From: Solirubrobacter sp963837485
GTDB lineage: Bacteria; Actinomycetota; Thermoleophilia; Solirubrobacterales; Solirubrobacteraceae
Assembly (NCBI GenBank): GCA_963837485.1
Contig: CAWINP010000027.1
Location: 1-64,000 of the forward strand
Reading direction: 5' to 3'
DNA: 64,000 nucleotides
Of this stretch, positions 57,766 through 64,000 are shown in pieces. Position numbers and translations under genes: made by a program. Every line of letters begins with the position of its first letter. Position 1 is the stretch's first letter. The notes under the pieces were generated by a model. It made no database searches, was not told the DNA's origin, and saw only the letters and a program-made list of their open reading frames with translations.

Positions 57766-58268
57766 CCGCGCTTGACGCTCACGACGGTGTTCAGCGGATG
57801 CTCGGCGAACGAGCCGATCGTGGGATCGCGGTGCGCCGGCAGCGCGGGATCGGCGCCGGCGGCGAAGCACCGCGTGGCAAACAGGCGAACCGCGTAGCGG
57901 GTGGTCCGCGCCCGGCCGGCGGCCGTCGTCCATTTGACGGTGCAGCTCCACGGCCACGGTTCGGCGCCGGCGGGCTTGGGCCCCGCCTGAGAGCACGAGA
58001 CGCGCTCCAGCAGGCCGGTCGGCAGCTCTTGGCCGAGGTCGGTCGCGTCGTCGACCGGCTGGTCCATGACCGCGAGCCTGTCGAGGCCCGCGCGGAACCC
58101 GTTGCCGAGGTCGCGCCGGAGCTCGCCCTCGGTGAGATAGCCGGCCCCCTGCGGAGCGGACGCCGTCGCGGCGACCGCGGAGCGATGTCCGCCGCCACCG
58201 CAGCCGGCGGCGAGAAGGGCGAAGAGAACGGGGATCGCGGCGCTCCGTGCCGCTCGCTGCATGGTCAT
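57759..58268 (-). CDS. Lipoprotein of unknown function, first gene of the efe unit
   Basis: A 169-residue lipoprotein (lipobox LLAAGCGGGG). The mature part has three or four cysteines (ERVSCSQAGPKP, PWSCTVKWTT, TRCFAAG, VKRGC) and a beta-rich C-terminal half (AGRARTTRYAVRLFATRC). No family is recognised. Its stop overlaps the efeO start, so it is translated with the iron-uptake pair and may replace an accessory function. The start could be 58262 or 58268. Confidence 0.72.
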   Translation of the reverse strand: MTMQRAARSAAIPVLFALLAAGCGGGGHRSAVAATASAPQGAGYLTEGELRRDLGNGFRAGLDRLAVMDQPVDDATDLGQELPTGLLERVSCSQAGPKPAGAEPWPWSCTVKWTTAAGRARTTRYAVRLFATRCFAAGADPALPAHRDPTIGSFAEHPLNTVVSVKRGC

Positions 58269-58281
58269 GGTGAAAGCGAAT

Positions 58282-58309
58282 GCGGCGCCCCGCCGGAGCG
58301 GGGCGCCGC
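58282..58309 (-). terminator. Strong stem-loop after the DUF839 gene
   Basis: A perfect 12-bp stem (gcggcgccccgc / gcggggcgccgc) with a 4-nt loop sits 15 nt after the end of the gene ending at 58324, before the next minus-strand gene. A short T run is lacking. Confidence 0.7.
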
Positions 58310-58323
58310 GGTCCAACCTCGGA

Positions 58324-60330
58324 TCAGGGGTTCGTCGTGGACAGCGTGAACGTCAGCGTCTTGGCGTAGGTGCCCGTGCGCAGGGCGTCCGCGGCGTCGA
58401 TGTGCTGCTGGAACGTGAGCGCGACCGCGTCGTTGCTCACCGGGCCGGAGTAGGTCAACAGCGTCCCGCCGACGTCGGCGAAGTTGCCGCCCTGCCCGGC
58501 CGGGCTCGCGGCCTTGGCCTGCAGCGGCGAGGGCAGCGAGAAGCTGCCGTTGACGAGGTGCCCGGTCGCCGTGGCGGACGGGTCGGAGACGCTCAGCGCC
58601 GCGTCGCCCGCCGTGCTCGTCACCGTGGCCGTCGTGGGCGCCGTGTAGTCATGCGCGACGCCCGCGGTGAACGCCCCGAACGTGGCCGGCGTCCCGAGCG
58701 TCAGCGCGAGCGTGGCCGGCACCGTGCCGCCGACGCTTGCGTCCACGCCGACGTTGCCGTTGGAGCGGCCCGGCGTGATCTCGAACGTCGCGTTGAGGCC
58801 GTGCTGCTGCGTGAGGAACATCCGCACGCCCGTCTGGCGGCCGGGGTCGCCCGCGCCCAGGATGCCGTTCTGGCTGGTGGCGCCGTCGGAGACGAAGATG
58901 CCGGTGGGCTCGTTGTTGCCCTTGGTCTCGGCCTCCGGGTCGCGGCCGAGCGCGACGAGCCGCTGGCCGTCGCCCGCGATGCCGGCGTAGGGCTTGGTGA
59001 TGTCGAACGACCACACGGAGTCGAGCGCGTTGAGCTGCTGGTGCAGCGAGTCGCCGCGGTCCTCGGTCGCCAGGAACGTGTCCTTGTCGAGGAACACGAC
59101 GTTGTCGAACGAGTTGTGGCTCTTGTCGCCCAGGAGGATCGTCTTGACCGTCGCGTCGTCGGAGCCCGCGGACGGCAGGTCGATGCGGACGAAGGCGCCC
59201 CAGGCCGCGCGCTCGGCGGCTCCTGGGTAGTCGCCGCCGCGCGTGTCGGTGTCGCCGGTCTCGGTGAACACGAACGACTTGAAGTCGGTCCCGGGGACGA
59301 ACTTGCCGTTCTCCGGGCGCTTGAGCGGGGTCGCGCCCTTGGCCTTGGCGGCCGCGTTGGCGTCGAACGCGGCGGTGCCGTCGACCGCGGTGTCGTGGAC
59401 CGTGACCCACTTCGCGGTGAGCGTCTCGCCCGAGTGCAGGCGGCGGATCGGCTCGCCGAGCGCATCGTCGCGCGCCGCGGTCGGGCTCGTCGAGGCCGCG
59501 TGGAACGTCGACGGCGTGCCGTCGACGATCACCTGTAGCGCCTGCAGCTTGCCGGCGGTCAGGTCACCCGCGACCGTCGGGATGAAGCGATAGACGAACG
59601 AGTTCGGCTGCTTGACGAACGTCGCGGTGCCGTTGTCGACGACGTTGGTGCCGCCCGTGTCCTCGACGAGGTACACGTTGCCGAGCTTGTCGGGGTGGAC
59701 ACCCTCGTAGCCCGCGCGGCCCATCGAGCCGTCGAGCTTGGTCAGCGCGGGGATGTCCGTCGAGCTCCACTTCAGCGGCGTGGCGACGACGCCGCCCGCG
59801 CTGCCGTTCTCCTGCGTGAACAGCAACTGCCCGGTGAACGGGTCGTACGTCGCGCCGTCGATCGAAGTGATCCCGGTCGTCGTGGCGTCGACCGGCGTGT
59901 TGAGCAGCGTGATCCGGTGCGCCGGATCGGTCACATCCAGGTTGATCCGGGTCAGGTACGCCTTGTTGGAGCCGTTCTCATGCCCCTGGATCAGGAAGTG
60001 GCGACCGTAGTCGTACCCGGCGGTCGGGCCGCCCGGGTTGTCGGCGGTCGCCAGATACGTGTTCTGATCCGGCTCGGTGCGCGTGCGAGAGATCGGATCC
60101 GCGTTGTCGTTGAGATAGCCGTACGTGGTCCAGATGAACTTCGGGTTCTCGAGCGGGTCGGCGCCGGTGGCGACCGGCGTCATCGAGTACCCCGTGGCCA
60201 AGAGACTCGCCGGGTGTCCCGCTGCGGGCTGGGCCGCCGGGACGCCGCCGACGATCTGCCCCAACGCCACTCCCGTCGCGGCGAGGCCCGCGACCGTGAG
60301 CGTCGCTCCGAGCGCGATGCTGCGCTTCAT
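58324..60330 (-). CDS. Secreted DUF839/PhoX-like protein with C-terminal beta domain
   Basis: A 668-residue exported protein. The signal peptide is at about residues 1-30 (IALGATLTVAGLAATGVALG). The DUF839 propeller region (about 40-490) includes FLIQGHENGSNKAYLTRINL, YEGVHPDKLGNVYLVED and NSFDNVVFLDKDTFLATEDR, resembling PhoX-type alkaline phosphatases. The C-terminal 160 residues (VGGTVPATLALTLGTPATFG and later TYAKTLTFTLSTTNP) form a beta module of the kind found on surface proteins. GGAGGA precedes the ATG at 60330. Phosphatase activity is not certain, as metal ligands were not checked individually. Confidence 0.83.
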   Translation of the reverse strand: MKRSIALGATLTVAGLAATGVALGQIVGGVPAAQPAAGHPASLLATGYSMTPVATGADPLENPKFIWTTYGYLNDNADPISRTRTEPDQNTYLATADNPGGPTAGYDYGRHFLIQGHENGSNKAYLTRINLDVTDPAHRITLLNTPVDATTTGITSIDGATYDPFTGQLLFTQENGSAGGVVATPLKWSSTDIPALTKLDGSMGRAGYEGVHPDKLGNVYLVEDTGGTNVVDNGTATFVKQPNSFVYRFIPTVAGDLTAGKLQALQVIVDGTPSTFHAASTSPTAARDDALGEPIRRLHSGETLTAKWVTVHDTAVDGTAAFDANAAAKAKGATPLKRPENGKFVPGTDFKSFVFTETGDTDTRGGDYPGAAERAAWGAFVRIDLPSAGSDDATVKTILLGDKSHNSFDNVVFLDKDTFLATEDRGDSLHQQLNALDSVWSFDITKPYAGIAGDGQRLVALGRDPEAETKGNNEPTGIFVSDGATSQNGILGAGDPGRQTGVRMFLTQQHGLNATFEITPGRSNGNVGVDASVGGTVPATLALTLGTPATFGAFTAGVAHDYTAPTTATVTSTAGDAALSVSDPSATATGHLVNGSFSLPSPLQAKAASPAGQGGNFADVGGTLLTYSGPVSNDAVALTFQQHIDAADALRTGTYAKTLTFTLSTTNP

Positions 60331-60487
60331 GTTCGAACCATCCTCCGTGACCTGAGACAACAGACAGCCCCGGAGCCTGACTACTGGGTCGCCCGCGAAA
60401 GTGACCCAGGTGTTACCGCTCGATGAGCATGATGTGAACGGCTCGGCGCGTCATCGCCGCGGCGGATGCATCTAGGCTGTGTGCCGC

Positions 60488-60796
60488 ATGCGTACCCCGC
60501 GGGCCCTTCTGCTCCTGCTCGGCAGTGCCGCCGTCGCGATCGCGGCCGCCCAGGGTCTTGCCGGTTTGGGTGACCTGGCGTTCTACGCCGCCCCGTTCCT
60601 GATCGTGCTGGGCCTGCTGTTGAGCGGCCGGTTCATCGGAGAGCAGGCGATCCTCGCGCGCCGCCGGCCGGCGCCTGCCCGGTTGCGTCCCGTTCGGGCG
60701 CGCTGGTCGCTCGTGCGCGAGCGTCCGCTCGCGTCGCTGCTGGAGCGCAGCACGCGGCTGCTCCGCGGCCCGCCGGCGCTGCCCTCCGCCGCCTGA
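60488..60796 (+). CDS. Small membrane protein of unknown function
   Basis: A 102-residue protein with two predicted helices (about residues 5-25 and 30-48, FYAAPFLIVLGLLLSGRFIG) and a basic cytoplasmic tail (RRRPAPARLRPVRARWSLVR). It begins 157 nt after the divergent DUF839 gene start and 47 nt before the copper-type pair, with which it may be cotranscribed. No family is recognised. Confidence 0.65.
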   Translation: MRTPRALLLLLGSAAVAIAAAQGLAGLGDLAFYAAPFLIVLGLLLSGRFIGEQAILARRRPAPARLRPVRARWSLVRERPLASLLERSTRLLRGPPALPSAA

Positions 60797-60843
60797 GCGC
60801 GGCGACGCACGCCCGCATCCCTTCGACGACCTAGGAGGCTCCC

Positions 60844-61503
60844 TTGCGGACCTTCGCCTGCGCCGTCGCGGCGGCCGCGCTGACGCTCGGCGCGCCCGCG
60901 GCGGCATTCGCCCACCAGGGCAACCCGAACTACCGCTCGGTGATCACGCGGGTGGCGCCCCCGGCTGCGGGCGTGCGGCTCTCCGTCCTGAACTATGACG
61001 ACCGCTTGCTGTTGCGCAACGCCGGGCGCGCGGACGTCGTCGTGCTCGACTACCAGCGCAAGCCGTACATCCACGCGGCCGCCGACGGCACGGTCGCGGT
61101 CAACACGAACTCCGAGGCGTACTACCTCAACGAGGATCGCCTCGGTCAGGCTCCGGTGCCCAAGGGCCTCGGCCCGCAGCCGGCGTGGAAGGTCGTGTCG
61201 CGCAACGGCCGTTACGACTGGCACGACCACCGGATCCATTGGATGGGGACGGGCGATCCGCCGCAGTTGAAGGACAAGGGCGTGCGGACGAAGATCGACG
61301 ACTGGACCGTCCCGCTGCGCGTCAACGGCCGGGCGGCCACGATCAGCGGCACCCTGACGTGGGTCCCGAGGCCGAGCCCGGGGCTCCCGCTCGGCGCGAT
61401 CTTCGCGTTCGCGGCGCTGTTGATCGCGCTCTCGCTGCTCGTCTTCGCGATCCGGCGGCGACGTGCACAGCGCGAGGGCGAGCCGGCCGCGGAGGCCTGG
61501 TGA
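60844..61503 (+). CDS. Exported membrane-anchored protein of the copC-copD locus
   Basis: A 219-residue protein with a signal peptide (cleavage near AFAHQ), an extracytoplasmic beta domain (SVLNYDDRLLLRNAGRADVV, then DWHDHRIHWMGTGDPP with several His that could bind metal) and a C-terminal helix (GAIFAFAALLIALSLLVFAI) with a basic tail. A TTG start at 60844 is supported by AGGAGG 7 nt upstream. It overlaps the CopC-CopD fusion gene (GTGA) and probably acts with it. Confidence 0.8.
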   Translation: MRTFACAVAAAALTLGAPAAAFAHQGNPNYRSVITRVAPPAAGVRLSVLNYDDRLLLRNAGRADVVVLDYQRKPYIHAAADGTVAVNTNSEAYYLNEDRLGQAPVPKGLGPQPAWKVVSRNGRYDWHDHRIHWMGTGDPPQLKDKGVRTKIDDWTVPLRVNGRAATISGTLTWVPRPSPGLPLGAIFAFAALLIALSLLVFAIRRRRAQREGEPAAEAW

Positions 61504-63251
61504 TCCGCCGCGCCGTCGTCCTCGCGGTCGCGCTGCTCGCGCTGGTGCCGGCGGTGGCGTCGGCGCACGCGACGCTGGAAGCGACGGTTCCCGCGCGCGG
61601 GGCACGGCTCGCGCGCGCGCCCGCGCACGCGACCTTCCGCTTCGACGAGCCGGTCGAGGCGAGCTTCGGCGCGCTGCGCGTGTTCGACGCCCGCGGGCGC
61701 CAGGTCCAGACCGGGGTCGCGTTCCACCCCCAGGGCCGCGGCGCCGAGGTCGCGGTGCGGCTGCGGCCCGCCCTCGGCGACGGCAGCTACACCGCGACCT
61801 ATCGCGTGATCTCCGCGGACGGGCACCCGGTCTCCAGCGGCTTCCTGTTCGTCGTCGGCGACGCCGCGCCGGACGGGAAGCCGGTCGACGAGCTGCTCGC
61901 CGGGCAGAGCACCGGGCCGGTCACCGACACGGCGTTCTCGCTCGTCCGCGCCGTCCAGTACGCGGCGATTGCGCTCAGCCTCGGCGCGCTCGTCTTTCTG
62001 CTGTGGTCGTGGCTGCCCGCGCTGCGCCTGGTTGCCGGTCCGCGAGCGGAGTGGGAGGCCGCGTCGGGCGCGTTCGCCGCGCGACTGCAACGCCTGCTCG
62101 TGATCGGCGTGCTCGCGGGGCTGGTCTCGGGTGCCGCGGCGCTCGTGCTGCAGGGCGCCGTGGGGCAGGGCAGCGCGTTCTGGCCGGCGCTCAAGCCCAG
62201 CGTGGTGCGCGAGGTGCTCGGCACGCGCTTCGGGACCGCGTGGGGCCTCGGCGTGCTCGCGTGGGCGGTCGCCCTGGTCGCGCTTGGCGTCCGTCGCCCG
62301 GTCCCGCAGCTGCGGCCCGCGTCGGTCGGCGCGACCGGCCTCGCGCTGCCAGGACCTCGAGGGCTCGTGCTCGCCATCCCGCTTCTCGCGCTCGCGTTCC
62401 TGCCCGCGATGGGCGGCCACGGCAGCGTGCAGTCGCCGGTGTGGCTGCTGCTGCCCACCACCCTGCTGCACGTGCTGGCGATGAGCGCATGGCTCGGCGG
62501 CATCGCCGTGCTCGTCTTCGCGCTGCGCTCCGCCACCGCGCGGCTCGAGCCCGCCGACCGCACGCGCCTGCTCGCCGCCGTCGTCGGCCGCTTCTCGATA
62601 CTCGCCGGCGTCGCGATCGCCGTCCTGCTGGCCACTGGCGTTATCCAGGGGATCGTCGAGGTGCGGACGTTCGGGCACCTGCTCGACACCGCGTTCGGTC
62701 GCGCCGTGCTGATCAAGGTCGTCGTCGCACTCGGCATCGTCGCGCTCGGCTATGTCAACCGGCAGCGGCGGCTGCCCGCGCTGCGCGCCGCCGGCGACTC
62801 GCCCGGGCGCGCGGGCGTGCTGCTGCGCCGTACGCTACGGGCCGAGCTCGCGCTCGGGCTCGTCGCGATCGCGGCGACCGGAGCGCTGTCCGGCTACGCG
62901 CCGTCGATCGCGGTCTCCTCCAGGCCCTACTCGACGAGCGCGATCCTCGGCCCGGTGCGGATGGAGGTCACCGTCGACCCGGCGCGCGTCGGCCCGAACC
63001 AGCTGCACATGTACCTGTTCGACCGTCGCACCGGCGTGCCGTTCGAGAAGACCAAGGAGCTCCGCGTGACCGCCGCGCTGCCCTCGAAGGGGATCGCGCC
63101 GATCGCGCTCTCGCCGCACATCGCGGGCCCCGGCCACTTCGTGGTCGACGGGGCGCGCCTCGCGCCGGCCGGCACGTGGACGATCGACGTGACCGACCGC
63201 GTGTCGGACTTCGACGAGTACCAGACCCGCTTCACCGCCCCGGTCCGTTGA
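61500..63251 (+). CDS. CopC-CopD fusion copper transport/resistance protein
   Basis: A 583-residue protein. A signal peptide is followed by the CopC domain (about residues 23-120): HATLEATVPARGARLARAP at its mature N-terminus, whose first His is a typical Cu(II) ligand, and DGHPVSSGFLFVVGD. Eight or so CopD helices follow (about 145-460) with MSAWLGGIAVLVFA. The C-terminal extracytoplasmic YtkA-like domain begins about 480 (VRMEVTVDPARVGPNQLHMYL). The fusion suggests copper binding outside and import across the membrane. The GTG start overlaps the preceding gene. Confidence 0.9.
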   Translation: MIRRAVVLAVALLALVPAVASAHATLEATVPARGARLARAPAHATFRFDEPVEASFGALRVFDARGRQVQTGVAFHPQGRGAEVAVRLRPALGDGSYTATYRVISADGHPVSSGFLFVVGDAAPDGKPVDELLAGQSTGPVTDTAFSLVRAVQYAAIALSLGALVFLLWSWLPALRLVAGPRAEWEAASGAFAARLQRLLVIGVLAGLVSGAAALVLQGAVGQGSAFWPALKPSVVREVLGTRFGTAWGLGVLAWAVALVALGVRRPVPQLRPASVGATGLALPGPRGLVLAIPLLALAFLPAMGGHGSVQSPVWLLLPTTLLHVLAMSAWLGGIAVLVFALRSATARLEPADRTRLLAAVVGRFSILAGVAIAVLLATGVIQGIVEVRTFGHLLDTAFGRAVLIKVVVALGIVALGYVNRQRRLPALRAAGDSPGRAGVLLRRTLRAELALGLVAIAATGALSGYAPSIAVSSRPYSTSAILGPVRMEVTVDPARVGPNQLHMYLFDRRTGVPFEKTKELRVTAALPSKGIAPIALSPHIAGPGHFVVDGARLAPAGTWTIDVTDRVSDFDEYQTRFTAPVR

Positions 63252-63308
63252 TCGGGAGCGCGCGCTCATGATGAACTCGTCGCGAGCGCCGAGACAGAGG
63301 AGAAGACC

Positions 63309-64000
63309 GTGATTGTCGACTGTGCGCACTACCGCGACGGCCAGCGCCAGCACGAGGGCCGGATGGACCTCGACGAGGCCGCTGCGATCTGTGTCGGCGG
63401 CGACGGCGGGTTCGTGTGGCTGGGCATGTTCGAGCCCGACCCCGCCGAGCTGGGCGAGGTGCAGCGCCGCTTCGGCCTGCACGATCTGGCCGTCGAGGAC
63501 GCTCAGAGCTTCCATCTGCGCCCCAAGATCGAGCAGTACGACGACGGCGGCGTCTACTTCGCGGTCCTGCGCACCGCCCGCTACGACGAGGAGCGCGAGG
63601 AGGTCGAGTTCGGCGAGGTGTCGGTGTTCCTGTCCCGGCGCTTCGTGATCACGGTGCGCCAGGGCGTGGCCAGCGACCTCCATGGGGCGCGGTTGCGGCT
63701 CGAGCGCCGCCCGGAGCTGCTCAAGGAGGGCCCGGCCGCGATCATGTGGGCGATCCTCGACAAGGTCGTCGACGACTACGCGCCGGTGCTGGAGGGGCTC
63801 GAGCACGACGTCGAGGAGGTCGAGGCGACCGTGTTCAGCGGCGCCGCGGCGCCGACCGAGCGGATCTACTTCCTCCGCCGCGAGGCGACGGACTTCTATC
63901 GCGCGGTGCATCCGCTGCTGGGCCCGCTCGACGCGCTTGAGCGCGGCATCTATGTCCAGGTCAGCCCTGAGCTGTCGCAGTTCTTCCGCGACGTCAACGA
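63309..64000 (+). CDS. CorA-family divalent metal transporter, N-terminal part (cut by window)
   Basis: The first 230 residues of a CorA/ZntB-type magnesium (or other divalent) channel. The soluble funnel domain shows WLGMFEPDPAELGEVQRRFG, HDLAVEDAQSFHLRPKIEQY and RFVITVRQGVASDLHGARLR, then the long stalk helix begins (YAPVLEGLEHDVEEVEATVF, RIYFLRREATDFYRAVHPLL). The C-terminal helices with the GMN motif lie beyond 64000. The GTG at 63309 is preceded by AGGAGA. It follows the CopC-CopD gene by 57 nt. Confidence 0.9.
   Translation, partial: MIVDCAHYRDGQRQHEGRMDLDEAAAICVGGDGGFVWLGMFEPDPAELGEVQRRFGLHDLAVEDAQSFHLRPKIEQYDDGGVYFAVLRTARYDEEREEVEFGEVSVFLSRRFVITVRQGVASDLHGARLRLERRPELLKEGPAAIMWAILDKVVDDYAPVLEGLEHDVEEVEATVFSGAAAPTERIYFLRREATDFYRAVHPLLGPLDALERGIYVQVSPELSQFFRDVN

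Noticed and set aside
57741..59538. Long plus-strand frames opposite the DUF839 and lipoprotein genes
   Set aside because: They are antisense shadows. The minus-strand frames have signal peptides, ribosome sites and recognisable domains.

Overview
The window is high-GC (about 70%) bacterial chromosome with short spacers, many 4-nt ATGA/GTGA overlaps and frequent GTG starts. The gene content (actinobacterial TetR/LacI/CGNR regulators, CopC-CopD fusion, EfeO/EfeB, a GpgS-like glucosyltransferase, DUF839 protein, AceE-like E1) fits a soil actinobacterium. A Thermoleophilia/Solirubrobacterales-type organism is my best guess, but it is an inference from gene style and not a placement. No rRNA, tRNA or CRISPR array was seen.

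Layout. 1-5.2 kb: a sigma-factor-like tail, a divergent TetR / drug-type ABC exporter pair around a 14-bp palindrome, decayed fragments on the minus strand, then an ArsR-CDF metal efflux pair and two small stress-type proteins. 5.3-17.6 kb: a carbohydrate locus with a Tat-exported six-hairpin glycosidase, aldo/keto reductase, two LacI regulators, NAD-epimerase, an intact sugar-binding lipoprotein, a wrecked second binding protein, two permeases, a serine hydrolase and a GH68 fructosidase-type enzyme. Three promoters carry LacI-type boxes, and two of them share exactly the same paired-box geometry. 17.6-20.3 kb: superoxide dismutase, Zn-alcohol dehydrogenase and a membrane-anchored secreted protein. 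20.4-22.6 kb: a strongly degenerate segment with a broken transposase carrying an internal duplication, a purine tract unlike the rest of the window, and a GH2-LamG gene with many frameshifts.

22.7-28.7 kb: a NarL-type two-component pair, a small Asp/His/Arg-rich secreted protein, a second CDF transporter, a PAS-GAF-GGDEF-EAL protein and a stand-alone Gre C-domain. 28.7-31.2 kb: a coupled gene pair whose leader resembles proteins associated with extracellular contractile injection systems (eCIS), then two unrelated truncated genes meeting head to head. 31.2-36.2 kb: an E1-E2 2-oxoacid dehydrogenase operon opposite an Lrp regulator with a palindrome between them, and an ArsR-AHSA1 pair with its own palindrome. 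36.3-43.2 kb (minus): metallophosphoesterase, a sulfur-handling run (rhodanese, sulfide:quinone-reductase-like flavoprotein, class V aminotransferase, TauE/SafE remnant), a lipoprotein, and DUF4097 with a ribbon-helix-helix protein. 43.3-47.8 kb: ECF sigma/anti-sigma, a CGNR regulator with a box array, AhpD-like, SnoaL-like, DsbA-like and GNAT proteins and a CBS remnant.

47.8-50.8 kb: pyruvate formate-lyase with an activase that is frameshifted in this sequence. 50.9-55.7 kb: a tight five-gene operon (NodB-type deacetylase, acyl-CoA-dehydrogenase-like protein, NodS-like methyltransferase, FAD oxidoreductase, and a fusion of a GT2 enzyme with a GpgS-like enzyme). This is the best candidate here for an uncharacterised glycan or glycolipid pathway. 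55.6-60.3 kb (minus): a lipoprotein, EfeO and EfeB without EfeU, and a DUF839/PhoX-like secreted protein. 60.5-64 kb: a small membrane protein, a copper-type gene pair ending in a CopC-CopD fusion, and the start of a CorA-type transporter cut by the window edge.
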